Part shown: in pieces, positions 50,044-58,781 of the stretch
Position numbering within the stretch: the stretch's first letter is position 1
Layout of the letters: every line of letters begins with the position of its first letter
Assembly (NCBI RefSeq): GCF_003614435.1
Contig: NZ_CP025546.1
Span: forward strand, 744,001-808,000
DNA from: Mycobacterium paragordonae
GTDB lineage: Bacteria > Actinomycetota > Actinomycetes > Mycobacteriales > Mycobacteriaceae
Length of the DNA stretch: 64,000 bases
Direction of reading: 5' to 3'
Position numbers and translations under genes: made by a program
The notes under the pieces: model-generated
What the model was told of the DNA's origin: nothing
Seen by the model: the letters and a program-made list of their open reading frames with translations, nothing else
Databases searched by the model: none

Positions 50044-50802
50044 ATGGAGTCGAACGACTCACGCCCGCCAGTTCTGTTGATTCACGGCGCATTCGGGCGT
50101 CCGGCACTGCTCAAGCCGTGGATAGACTTCTTCGGCCAGGTCGGATTCGATTGCGTGGCACCAACATTGCCCGGTCGCGATCCATCGGACGACGCGGTGC
50201 TACGCGGCACCGGTATCGGTGAGCTTTTCGACGCCGTCCTGCAGGTCTATGACGGTCTTGCCACACCGCCGGTCGTCATTGGCCACAGCATGGGCGGATT
50301 ACTTGCCCAGAAGCTGGCGGCAGCGCGGGATCCGCGCGCTGTGGTGCTCCTGGCGTCGGTGCCCCCCGGCATCCTGTGGCCCCAGCTGAAACCGCTTCCG
50401 CACCTGGCGCCGCTGATGCCCGCCATCCTGGCGGGCCGACCGATCCTCCCGTCGCCGCGAACGATGCGGAATGTGCCGCTGTGCACTCTGCCCTCCACCG
50501 AACAGGACGCGTTGATACCGCGGCTGGTTCGCGATTCCGGGAAGGTGTACCGCCAGATGCTCATCGGTGCGCCCGTCACGCGGGTCAACGCTTCGGATGT
50601 GACGTGCCCGGTGCTGTGCGTCAGCGCAGGCGAGGACCGAAATGTCGCGGCGTCGGCCGCACGGCAGATCGCCAAACGGTATGGCGCGCAGCATCAGGTG
50701 CATCCCGGCCTTCCGCACTGGATCATCGCGGAATCGGCACTCAACGAGGTGGCGCCGCCCGTTCTCGAGTGGCTCTCGCAGACCCTCGCCTCGGGCGGGT
50801 GA
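50044..50802 (+). CDS. Alpha/beta hydrolase
   Basis: A 252-aa alpha/beta-fold enzyme with LLIHGAFGRPA (oxyanion loop), nucleophile Ser in GHSMGG, Asp in SAGEDRNV and His in GLPHWIIAE. It is an esterase, lipase or hydrolase of unknown substrate with no export signal. The ATG at 50044 follows AGGAAAGGA; a very long upstream extension in frame is antisense to the Pro/Thr-rich gene and not real. It converges with lpqJ, 9 bp between the ends. Confidence 0.88.
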   Translation: MESNDSRPPVLLIHGAFGRPALLKPWIDFFGQVGFDCVAPTLPGRDPSDDAVLRGTGIGELFDAVLQVYDGLATPPVVIGHSMGGLLAQKLAAARDPRAVVLLASVPPGILWPQLKPLPHLAPLMPAILAGRPILPSPRTMRNVPLCTLPSTEQDALIPRLVRDSGKVYRQMLIGAPVTRVNASDVTCPVLCVSAGEDRNVAASAARQIAKRYGAQHQVHPGLPHWIIAESALNEVAPPVLEWLSQTLASGG

Positions 50803-50811
50803 CGTCGCGCT

Positions 50812-51378
50812 TTAGAACGTGTCGACCTTGTCGACGCTGACGAACATGCCGTGGCCGGTGCCGTTGTTGGAGAAGCGGGTGCCCTCCTTGGTCGCGACGA
50901 TGGTCCAGCCCTGCGCGTCGTAGGTCTTGTAGTCGATCGTGACGGTGGGAATGGCGCCCAGATTGCCGAGCACCCACTGCACATTTCCGGCGGAAGTGAT
51001 GTGGATCCCGTTGGCGTGCTCGCCGTCCTTGAGTGGTGAATTGGTGAACGGTGCCTCGCAGCCCACGCTCTCCTGGTTGATCTGGCAGCGCGTGATGCCC
51101 GACTTGGTCTCGATGAAGACATAGCCGTTCTGGTCAGGCTTGAGCGCGATCGTGCCGGGTGACGGGTTGGTGGACGGCGGCTGCGTGGGAGGAAGCGCGA
51201 TGGGCGTCGTCGGCGCAGCCGGCGCGGAAGCGCTGGGTCTGGGCGTCGGGAACGAGGGTTCGGTCGGACCGCGTCCGCCGGGGCTGGCCACCGGCCTGCC
51301 GTCGATGGTCGTACTGCATCCGGCGATGAGCACGGCGACGGCGAGTGGAACCCACCCAGCCTTGGGCAATAACCGCAA
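50812..51378 (-). CDS. lpqJ: Lipoprotein LpqJ
   Basis: A 188-aa lipoprotein. A signal peptide ends in the lipobox LIAGC, a Pro/Ser/Thr-rich linker follows, and the C-terminal domain ends NNGTGHGMFVSVDKVDTF. It closely follows M. tuberculosis LpqJ (Rv0344c, about 186 aa). I chose the TTG at 51378 because GGGGAG lies seven bases upstream and the length matches; a start at 51411 would add 11 residues. Function unknown. In M. tuberculosis it lies directly after iniC; here the Hsp70-like cluster and a hydrolase intervene. Confidence 0.92.
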   Translation of the reverse strand: MRLLPKAGWVPLAVAVLIAGCSTTIDGRPVASPGGRGPTEPSFPTPRPSASAPAAPTTPIALPPTQPPSTNPSPGTIALKPDQNGYVFIETKSGITRCQINQESVGCEAPFTNSPLKDGEHANGIHITSAGNVQWVLGNLGAIPTVTIDYKTYDAQGWTIVATKEGTRFSNNGTGHGMFVSVDKVDTF

Positions 51379-51482
51379 CGTAGTACTCCCCGGAATATCC
51401 GATATCAGCAAGTCAGATTACGCACGGGAATACCCGACTCAGTGCAGTGACGCGCTCTTGGAATGACGCTGATGGCAAAGCG

Positions 51483-52895
51483 TTACGCGTCGGCCTCGGC
51501 CGCGGCGTCGCGGACCCGCCCGCGCACCACGAACCAACCACCGATGAGCGCCGGGATACCGATCGCCATCGCGGCCAGCATCCAGCGGCCGTACACCTTG
51601 TCGAACATCATCAACACCAGCACACCAGCCAGGAAGGCCAGCGTGACCCAGCCCGTCCACGGCGACAGCGGCATGCGGAAGTGCGGGCGCTCCACATCCC
51701 CCGCCTTCGCCAGGCGGTGGAACCGCAACTGGCAAGCGACGATCGTTGCCCAGGCCACGATGACACCGGTTGCGGCGATGTGCAGCACGATCTCGAAGGC
51801 GTGTTTCGGGGTGACGGCATTCAGCCCGATGCCGAACAGACCGATTCCCGCGGTGAGCAGGATGCCGCCGAAGGGCACGCCGTTCTTGGACATCGGCGCG
51901 GTGAACTTCGGGCCGCTGCCGTTGATCGCCATCGACCGCAGGATGCGCCCGGTGGAGTACAGGCCCGCGTTCAGGCTCGACAGCGCTGCGGTGAGCACCA
52001 CGAGGTTCATCAGGTCGTCGCCCCAGGAGATACCGAGCTTGTTGAAGAAGGTCACGAACGGGCTCTCGCCGTCCTTGTAGTCGGTGTAGGGCAGTAACAG
52101 CGCGAGCAGGACCGTCGAGCCGATGTAGAAGACCGCGATCCGGAACACCACCGAATTGATGGCGCGTGGCATGACCTTCTCGGGTTCCGCGGTTTCCCCG
52201 GCCGCGATGCCGACGAGTTCGATTGCGGCGTAAGCGAACACCACTCCTGAAGTGACGAGAAGCAGCGACAGCGGGCCGGTCGGCAACAGGCCGCCGTGGC
52301 TGCTCCACAGCGACCACCCGGTGTCGTGGCCGTCCACTTTGAACCGTCCCGCCAGAAACACGGTGCCCACGATCAGAAACGTCACCAGCGCCAGCACCTT
52401 GACCAGGGCGGCCCAGAACTCCAGTTCGCCGAACAGCTTGACCGAGATCAGGTTCATCGACACCACGACAATCAGCGCGATGAGCGCCAGCGTCCACTGG
52501 GGGACGACCTGGAACACCTTCCAATAGCGGCAGTACTGCGCGATGGCGGTGGTATCCACGATCCCGGTCATGGCCCAGTTCAGGAAGTACATCCACCCGG
52601 CGGCGAAAGCCACCTTCTCACCGAAGAATTCGCGCGCGTACGACACGAACGAGCCCGACGACGGGCGGTACAGCACCAGCTCACCGAGGGCGCGCAGGAT
52701 CAGGAAGACGAAGATGCCGCAGATGCCGAAGACGATGAACAGCCCGGGCCCGGCCGAGGCGAGCCGGCCGCCGGCGCCGAGGAACAGCCCGGTTCCGATC
52801 GCGCCGCCCAGGGCGATCATCTGAATCTGACGGTTCTTGAGCGCCTTGTGGTAACCCGCGTCTTCGCGGTCCAACGCGCGCGCGGGCGCTGCCAT
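51483..52895 (-). CDS. ansP2: Amino acid permease (AnsP2-type)
   Basis: A 470-aa APC-superfamily transporter with 12 predicted helices. It starts with [27 protein letters not shown], the classic first-helix substrate and sodium-like site of amino acid permeases. It corresponds to Rv0346c (AnsP2, annotated as L-asparagine permease) next to lpqJ. Its paralogue AnsP1 takes up aspartate, so the substrate may be Asn or Asp. ATG start at 52895. Confidence 0.92.
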   Translation of the reverse strand: MAAPARALDREDAGYHKALKNRQIQMIALGGAIGTGLFLGAGGRLASAGPGLFIVFGICGIFVFLILRALGELVLYRPSSGSFVSYAREFFGEKVAFAAGWMYFLNWAMTGIVDTTAIAQYCRYWKVFQVVPQWTLALIALIVVVSMNLISVKLFGELEFWAALVKVLALVTFLIVGTVFLAGRFKVDGHDTGWSLWSSHGGLLPTGPLSLLLVTSGVVFAYAAIELVGIAAGETAEPEKVMPRAINSVVFRIAVFYIGSTVLLALLLPYTDYKDGESPFVTFFNKLGISWGDDLMNLVVLTAALSSLNAGLYSTGRILRSMAINGSGPKFTAPMSKNGVPFGGILLTAGIGLFGIGLNAVTPKHAFEIVLHIAATGVIVAWATIVACQLRFHRLAKAGDVERPHFRMPLSPWTGWVTLAFLAGVLVLMMFDKVYGRWMLAAMAIGIPALIGGWFVVRGRVRDAAAEADA

Positions 52896-52931
52896 CGCGT
52901 CAGGCTATCCCACGGACAAGCCGCCGGCAGT

Positions 52932-53879
52932 TCACAGCCCCAGCAGTCGCTCCGCGTTCCGGTGGCTGATGGCGGCCCGCTCCTGTCGGGTGAGGGGCAG
53001 ATCGTCGAGGAACTGCCGGCCCGCGGACATGGATCCGAAGGGGTGGTCGGTGGAGAAGGCCACCCGGTCCACGCCGACGTTGGCCACCAGGTTTGCGTAG
53101 GTGGCTGCATCGTTGAAGTTGGCGAACGTGTAGGTCAGGTTCTCCCGCAGGTAGGCGCTGACCGGACGCCGCAGACCGGTCAGTTCCGGGCGCAGGGTCG
53201 CGTCGAAGCGCGGCACCATGAACGGCAGGGCCTCACCCATGTGTCCGATGATGATCTGCAGGTCGGGGTGCCGGTCGAACACGCCGCCGAGGATGAGTCG
53301 CAGCACCTGGGTGCCGGTGCTGATGTGCCAGCCCCAGCCCACGGTCGCCAGCGCGAACGCCACCTCCTCGGCGAACCCGGCATAGCAGGATTCGATGACG
53401 GCCTCGGGCGGGATGGTCGGGTGCAGGTAGATCGGAACCTGCAGGGCAGCGGCCCGGTCCAGAACGGGATCGAAGTGCGGGTCGTCGAGGTAGACGCCCC
53501 GGCAGTGGCCGTTGACCACCGCGCCGACGAAGCCGTTGGCGATCGCGCGCTCGAGTTCGTCGGCCGCCGCGCCGGGCTCGCTGATGGGCAGCGCCGCGAA
53601 CCCCGCCAACCGGCCGGGGTACCGCTGCACGGCCGCGGCGAGTTCGTCATTGCACCTGCGGGCCAGTCGCACAGCCGCCGGACCGTCGAGTTGCTCCACG
53701 CCCGGTGCGACCAGTGACAGCACCGCGACGTCGACGCCGGCGTCGTCCATCTCCTTGATGCGGGTGTCACCGAGATCGATGAGCGCCTCGCTGATATCCG
53801 GCCGGGATTTCAGCCAGCCACCCGGGCCATTCAGGAATTGTGTTGTGGCGTAATGCTCTTCGAGGGCAATGGTGCGCAT
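52932..53879 (-). CDS. Amidohydrolase family protein (resorcylate/dihydroxybenzoate decarboxylase-like)
   Basis: A 315-aa amidohydrolase-2 (ACMSD-like) protein. The N-terminal metal motif is ALEEHYA; later motifs are VIIGHMGE-like (IIIGHMGEALPF) and the catalytic Asp in FSTDHPFGS. These match gamma-resorcylate and 2,3-dihydroxybenzoate decarboxylases and related hydrolases. The ATG at 53879 overlaps the aldehyde dehydrogenase stop by one base (TGATG), behind GGAGG, so translation is coupled. The pair may degrade an aromatic acid; the exact substrate is inference. Confidence 0.85.
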   Translation of the reverse strand: MRTIALEEHYATTQFLNGPGGWLKSRPDISEALIDLGDTRIKEMDDAGVDVAVLSLVAPGVEQLDGPAAVRLARRCNDELAAAVQRYPGRLAGFAALPISEPGAAADELERAIANGFVGAVVNGHCRGVYLDDPHFDPVLDRAAALQVPIYLHPTIPPEAVIESCYAGFAEEVAFALATVGWGWHISTGTQVLRLILGGVFDRHPDLQIIIGHMGEALPFMVPRFDATLRPELTGLRRPVSAYLRENLTYTFANFNDAATYANLVANVGVDRVAFSTDHPFGSMSAGRQFLDDLPLTRQERAAISHRNAERLLGL

Positions 53880-55342
53880 CAAGCCTCCAGGACCCGGGCT
53901 GCCGCGGCCCACCGGGGAGGTGTGTCGGCAGCCAGTCGAATGGTTTTGGTGTACCCGTATTCCGCCAGCGTCTCCTGTGCGTGCTCACGTCCGAAGCCGC
54001 TGTGCCCCACACCGCCGAAACCGGTGCCGACCGCGACCCGCACATAGTTGTTGACGAAGACGGCGCCGGCCCGGATCTGCCGGCTCACCCGCAGCGCACG
54101 GTCGGTGTCGCGGGTGAAAACCCCGGCCACCAAACCGAATTGGGTGCCGTTGGCGATCCGGACCGCCTCGGCCTCGTCGGCGAACGGGATGAGCGCGACG
54201 ACGGGGCCGAAGATCTCCTCGGTGGCCACCCGCATCTGCGGGGTGACGTCGGTGAGTACGGTCGGCGGGACATAGAAGCCGTCGGCCAGGCGGGAATCGT
54301 CGGGCAGCGGTGCCTGCGCGGCGATGTGGGCCCCCTCGGTCACGCCGATGTCCAGATAGTCCAGGACCCGTCGCTGCTGAGCCTGGGTGACCAGCGGTCC
54401 GACGTCGGTGTCCGGATCGGCGCCGTCGCCCACCTTCAGGCGCTGCACCGCCGCGCACAGCCCCGCCGAGAACTGGTCGAAGATGCTGTGGTGCAGCAAG
54501 ATTCGTGACGCCGCCGTGCATGCCTCGCCCTGGTTGAAGAACCCGCCGTCGATCGCGGCGAGCAGGGCCGCATCGAGGTCGGCGTCGTCGAACACCAGCA
54601 CCGGGTTCTTGCCGCCGAGCTCCATCAGCGTCGGGGTCAGGTTGTCCGCCGTGGTGCGCAGCACGGAGACCGCCGTCACCGGGGAGCCGGTGAAGGAGAC
54701 CTTGCCCACCAACGGATGTGCGGCCAGGGCGGCGCCGACCGCGCCACCGCCGGGGACCGCGTGCACCAGGTCATCGGGCAGCGCGGAGTTGATCAGTTCC
54801 ACCATGCGCAGCACCACCGACGGCGTCTGCTCCGGCGGCTTGAGCACGATCGCGTTGCCCACCGCCAGCGCCGGGGCGGTCTTGCCGGCGGTGTGAATGG
54901 GCGGCCAGTTGAACGGCACGATGCCGGCGATCACGCCGTAGGGCTCGAGGGTGGTCACGTCGAACACCGGGCCGTAGTCGCGGGCCTGGCTGGGCAGCAC
55001 CTCGACCACGCTGGCGAAGTATTCGAAGATCGTGATCGCCGTCGCGACGTCGAACTGCCGCGCCTGGGTGACAGGTTTGCCCATCTCCAGGGATTCCAGC
55101 GCGGCGATCTCGTCGGCGTGGGCGCGGATGACGTCGGCGACCCGGCGCAGGTGACGGCCGCGTTCGCGGGCCGGACGCTGCTTCCAGCGCTGCTGAGCAG
55201 CAAGGGCTGCCTGGACAGCCTCGTGCACCTGCTGTGTTCCCGCGCCTTGGATGCGGGCAACCGGTTGCCCGGTGGCAGGATTCTCGACGACGAATTGATG
55301 CTCGTCGGATCGCGATGACCAGCGGGTTCGGGTGAGCTCCAC
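53879..55342 (-). CDS. Aldehyde dehydrogenase family protein
   Basis: A 487-aa NAD(P)-dependent aldehyde dehydrogenase. It contains PFNWP, the NAD-binding KVSFTGSP, the general base Glu241 in MELGGKNP and the nucleophile Cys275 in NQGEACTA. It is full length with no missing motif. ATG start at 55342. It is transcribed with the amidohydrolase and lies 83 bp from a divergent LysR gene, the usual arrangement for a LysR-controlled catabolic operon. Confidence 0.93.
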   Translation of the reverse strand: MELTRTRWSSRSDEHQFVVENPATGQPVARIQGAGTQQVHEAVQAALAAQQRWKQRPARERGRHLRRVADVIRAHADEIAALESLEMGKPVTQARQFDVATAITIFEYFASVVEVLPSQARDYGPVFDVTTLEPYGVIAGIVPFNWPPIHTAGKTAPALAVGNAIVLKPPEQTPSVVLRMVELINSALPDDLVHAVPGGGAVGAALAAHPLVGKVSFTGSPVTAVSVLRTTADNLTPTLMELGGKNPVLVFDDADLDAALLAAIDGGFFNQGEACTAASRILLHHSIFDQFSAGLCAAVQRLKVGDGADPDTDVGPLVTQAQQRRVLDYLDIGVTEGAHIAAQAPLPDDSRLADGFYVPPTVLTDVTPQMRVATEEIFGPVVALIPFADEAEAVRIANGTQFGLVAGVFTRDTDRALRVSRQIRAGAVFVNNYVRVAVGTGFGGVGHSGFGREHAQETLAEYGYTKTIRLAADTPPRWAAAARVLEA

Positions 55343-55425
55343 CGGCCCGAAGGTACGCCGGCCGCCATGATCACTGCCAGCGAAAGTTCTTGATCGACGC
55401 CAGCACGAACGGTGATAATTCCTGC

Positions 55426-56313
55426 ATGGAGTTGCGGCAGCTGGAGTACTTCCTCGCTGTTGCGGACAATCTGAGCTTCACCCGGGCGTCCAAGCGACTC
55501 CACGTCGTCCAATCCGGCGTCTCGGCCACCATCCGGGCGCTGGAACGCGAACTCGGCGCCGAGCTGTTCATCCGCGGCCCGGCCGGAGTGCGCCTGACGC
55601 CGGCCGGCGAGCAGCTGCGACCGCACGCCCGCGCGACCCTTGATGCCGCCTCGGCCGCCAAGGACGCCGTCCACGCCACCCGCGGCGCCGTGCGGGGAAC
55701 CGTCACCGTCGGCACGCTGACCTCGATCAATGTCATCGACCTGCCCACGGTCCTGGCGGAGCTGCACGCCCGCCATCCCGAGGTGCGGGTACAGCTGCGC
55801 GCGGCCCGCGCCGGGACGACCGGGCTGGAAAGACAACTGCGCGACGGCGATCTGGACATCGCCTTCCTCGTCTTCCCCGGTGACGTACCGGCCGGACTCA
55901 ACGGGCAACAGGTCGCCGCCGTCAAGCTGCACCTGGTGGTGCCGGCCGAGCACCCGCTGGCGTCCGCGGCCTCGGTAACACTGGCCGAGCTGGCCGGCAT
56001 GTCCTTCGTCGACGCCCCGCCGGGCTACGGCACGAGAATCGTCATCGACAAGGCGTTCGCCGCCGCCGGTGTGGAGCGGACTGTCACCCTCGAGGTCGCC
56101 GATCTGGGGACGGCCGCGGCGTACATCCGAAACGGGTTGGGCATCGGGTTTCTGAGCTGGACCATCCTCGACGACATCGATGACGCCGGCCTGGTGACCG
56201 TTCCCGTCACCGACCAGGAATTGTGCTGGCGGCTCTACGTCGCGACGTCGGCGACGCGCCCCACCAGCGCGGCGGTGCGCGCGCTGCTGTCGCTGATCAA
56301 GGAGAAGGCGTAG
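55426..56313 (+). CDS. LysR family transcriptional regulator
   Basis: A 295-aa LysR protein. The N-terminal winged helix is MELRQLEYFLAVADNLSFTRASKRLHVVQSGVSATIRALERELG, followed by a periplasmic-binding-protein-like effector domain. The ATG at 55426 starts the conserved motif. It is divergent from the aldehyde dehydrogenase-amidohydrolase pair, which it probably activates. The effector may be an aromatic compound (inference). The DUF4185 gene begins four bases after its stop. Confidence 0.92.
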   Translation: MELRQLEYFLAVADNLSFTRASKRLHVVQSGVSATIRALERELGAELFIRGPAGVRLTPAGEQLRPHARATLDAASAAKDAVHATRGAVRGTVTVGTLTSINVIDLPTVLAELHARHPEVRVQLRAARAGTTGLERQLRDGDLDIAFLVFPGDVPAGLNGQQVAAVKLHLVVPAEHPLASAASVTLAELAGMSFVDAPPGYGTRIVIDKAFAAAGVERTVTLEVADLGTAAAYIRNGLGIGFLSWTILDDIDDAGLVTVPVTDQELCWRLYVATSATRPTSAAVRALLSLIKEKA

Positions 56314-56316
56314 GCG

Positions 56317-57348
56317 ATGCGCCATGGCGAGGTGCGCAACCTCGGTCCGGTCGCCGGGACCGGCGCATCCGCCGGCGTACCCGGCATCGGCGCCGTGGAC
56401 CTCGGGGAGGTCGTCGAATTGCCCGACGGGTCGTACGTGGCCGTTTTCGGCGACGCGTTCGGCGGTGACAAGGTGGGCACCCACCCGCACTACCCGTCGG
56501 TCGCGGTGCCGGTGCACTTCGATGACGCCGGCCGCCCCCACTTCGGTGCGCCGCTGACCGGACCCAGAGGCAGCGGCAACCCGCTCTTCATCCCGCCGCG
56601 GCAGGCGCGTGGCACGAACACGCTGCCCTCCGGGAGCGTTCTGGTCGGCGACCGGACCTACATGCTGGTGGTGGGTACCAGGGACCTGCGCACCGAGGGC
56701 GGTTCATGGCTGGTGGAAGTCACCGACCGTCCGGCCGAGGGCTGGAAGCCGGTCCGAGGTTCGTGGCGTCCCGGCGACTATGCCGACGGCGGGCAATCCC
56801 AGATCAGCGGCTACCAGGCAGCGGACGGGTACGTGTACATCGTTGCCGATGCCTTCGACCGCAGCCGGCGCGTGACCACCTACCGGACGGAACCCCGCAC
56901 CTTCACCGACCGCTCCTCCTGGCGACCCTATGTGCGGCGATCCGACGGCGAAGCCGGCTGGGGCACCCCACGACAACGGGCAACCGCGCTGAGCGCCAAC
57001 AGCTTTGGAGAGCTCAGCTTCCGGGAGGTCGACGGTTGCGCCGTGCTGGCGGGATTCAATGTGCGCACCGGTCCCGACGGCGCGGTGGAGATCTGGGTCG
57101 CGGACAGACCCACCGAAATTTTCAGTGCGGGCCCGCCGACCGTGCTGATGCAGCAGAGCGACCCGGCCGGCCCGAACTTCGTGGCTCAGAACTACGGCGG
57201 CTACATCCTGCCGGGATCCACCTTGGCGTCGATGAAAATCTTTGCCAGTCAATGGAATACCCAAGCCGACGGGCAGGGTGTGCCCTTCGGCGCGCCGTAC
57301 AACACGCAGCTGGTGCTCGCCAACGTCAGCCGTCGGCGCGCGCTCTGA
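56317..57348 (+). CDS. DUF4185 domain protein (GH183-like, possible arabinan-active enzyme)
   Basis: A 343-aa protein whose whole length fits DUF4185: PLPDGSYVAVFGDAFGG, GNPLFIPPRQARGTNTLPSGS and YGGYILPGSTLASMKIFASQWNT. The family is a five-bladed-propeller fold, and some mycobacterial members have been shown to cleave D-arabinan. No signal peptide is visible, which is odd for a cell-wall enzyme. It begins four bases after the LysR stop. Function in this context is uncertain. Confidence 0.78.
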   Translation: MRHGEVRNLGPVAGTGASAGVPGIGAVDLGEVVELPDGSYVAVFGDAFGGDKVGTHPHYPSVAVPVHFDDAGRPHFGAPLTGPRGSGNPLFIPPRQARGTNTLPSGSVLVGDRTYMLVVGTRDLRTEGGSWLVEVTDRPAEGWKPVRGSWRPGDYADGGQSQISGYQAADGYVYIVADAFDRSRRVTTYRTEPRTFTDRSSWRPYVRRSDGEAGWGTPRQRATALSANSFGELSFREVDGCAVLAGFNVRTGPDGAVEIWVADRPTEIFSAGPPTVLMQQSDPAGPNFVAQNYGGYILPGSTLASMKIFASQWNTQADGQGVPFGAPYNTQLVLANVSRRRAL

Positions 57349-57991
57349 GCAAGTGCGCCGCGTTGCCGAACATGGTCTGTTTGATCGCCCCCAGAGTGCC
57401 ACGGTCCTTATTGCCCAGCGGGCGAAGCAGTTCCACCGCGGCGGCAGTCACCGCTCCTTCGCCCGCGGTGGCATCGACGATCCCGATGGCGGCGGCGTCG
57501 GCACCACCGAAGCGTCGCCCGGTGGTCATGGAGGCGACCGCCGCCTGCGGGGTGAGCTTGGCCTGGATGAGCGCCGCCATGCCCGGTGTGAACGGGATGT
57601 TGATGTCCGCCTCGGGGAAGCAGAAGAACCCGCGGTCGGCGCGCATCACCCGAAAGTCATGGGCAACGGCCAGCATCGCCCCGGCTCCGAATGCGTGGCC
57701 GACGACCGCCGCCGCGGTAGGCATCGGCAGCGTGAGAACCCGTGCCAGCAGATCCTGCACCCGGCCCACGTACAACTGGGTTTGCTCGCCGTGCGCGCCG
57801 AGCCAGTCCAGATCCAGCCCGTTGGTGTAGAACCGGCCCGCCGCGGTGGTGACCAACGCCTGCGCACCGCTGCCTTCGATGTCGTCGAGGTGGGCGTTGA
57901 TGTCGTCGAGAAAGCTTGGCGAGAAACGGTTCTCGTCATTCCCGAGGTCAAGGATGGCGATCTTTTCGTCATAGCTGAGCGTGATGGTCAC
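57326..57991 (-). CDS. Enoyl-CoA hydratase/isomerase family protein
   Basis: A 221-aa crotonase-fold protein, short for the family. It has the oxyanion-hole loop GRFYTNGLDLDWL and GHAFGAGAMLAVAHDFRVM. The two catalytic glutamates of true hydratases are not clearly both present, and the region FFCFPEADINIPF suits an isomerase. GTG start at 57991, coupled to the TetR stop by a GTGA overlap with GGAAGGG upstream. Its end overlaps the DUF4185 gene by 23 bp. It is probably the TetR target. Confidence 0.87.
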   Translation of the reverse strand: MTITLSYDEKIAILDLGNDENRFSPSFLDDINAHLDDIEGSGAQALVTTAAGRFYTNGLDLDWLGAHGEQTQLYVGRVQDLLARVLTLPMPTAAAVVGHAFGAGAMLAVAHDFRVMRADRGFFCFPEADINIPFTPGMAALIQAKLTPQAAVASMTTGRRFGGADAAAIGIVDATAGEGAVTAAAVELLRPLGNKDRGTLGAIKQTMFGNAAHLLRARADG

Positions 57992-58632
57992 AGGGGTTCC
58001 CTTCCAGGTTGCCGAATCGGAGGCTCGATGTGCAGGACGGCGCGTACCGCGGCGCGCAACTGTTCGCGCGCCACCGAACTGTGCAGGCGGTCGCGACGCA
58101 GCAGGATCGCGGTCGGCAGGTCGACGATGCAGATCGTGATGGTGTCCACCGCCGCGGCGTCCTTGCGGTCCCAGACGACGCGCGCCAGCCGGATCATCAG
58201 GCCGATCAGCTGAGTCTCGAGATCGCTTATCGCAGTGGCGATGTCGTCCGCAGGCTCGGAGCCGAGCACCTCGTCGCGCGCCATGGTGAGCAGCAAGCGG
58301 CACGAGTTCGGGTATTGCTCGGCGAACGCCGCCGGTGCGTCCGCCGCGGCGACGACCGCCTCGATGCCGGCTTCTGGGCCCGGGGCTGCGAGGGCCGCGT
58401 CGACCAGCGCGTTCTGCGCCTGCAGAAAGCGGCGCCCCGCCCTGAGCCAGGCCCGCGCCAGCAGCCCGGCCCTCGACCCGAACGTGTGATACAGCGCCCC
58501 GTTGGAGACGCCGACGGCCGAACTGATCGCGCGGATGGTCACCGCGGCCGGGCCGGACGTGACGGCCAGCGACTCGACGGCATCGAGCACCGTGTCCGGG
58601 TCGTGCACGCGGGGCCTCGGCATGACCGGCAT
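57988..58632 (-). CDS. TetR family transcriptional regulator
   Basis: A 214-aa protein with a TetR helix-turn-helix (VTIRAISSAVGVSNGALYHTFGSRAGLL) and a helical effector domain. The start could also be the ATG at 58623, which has AGGA upstream. A perfect 14-bp palindrome sits immediately before the start, so it is probably autoregulated and controls the coupled crotonase gene. The ligand is likely an acyl-CoA or fatty acid by analogy with other TetR-crotonase pairs (inference). Confidence 0.9.
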   Translation of the reverse strand: MPVMPRPRVHDPDTVLDAVESLAVTSGPAAVTIRAISSAVGVSNGALYHTFGSRAGLLARAWLRAGRRFLQAQNALVDAALAAPGPEAGIEAVVAAADAPAAFAEQYPNSCRLLLTMARDEVLGSEPADDIATAISDLETQLIGLMIRLARVVWDRKDAAAVDTITICIVDLPTAILLRRDRLHSSVAREQLRAAVRAVLHIEPPIRQPGREPL

Positions 58633-58638
58633 CCTAAC

Positions 58639-58652
58639 AGAGCAGTTGCTCT
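58639..58652. promoter_or_regulatory. TetR operator-like palindrome
   Basis: AGAGCAGTTGCTCT is a perfect inverted repeat (6+2+6), and with a one-base mismatch it extends to TAA...TTA on both sides. It lies seven bases before the TetR start, over the probable promoter. Confidence 0.6.
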
Positions 58653-58781
58653 ATTATTCCGCTGCCATGCGCGCGCCCCTGGGGATCGATTCCCGGAAAA
58701 TGGGTAACCAAGCCCGACCATGACACGTTCATCGGAGTCGTCGCGCGGGCGCGGTGTCGCTGAGAGGGCAGGGGTGGTCAT

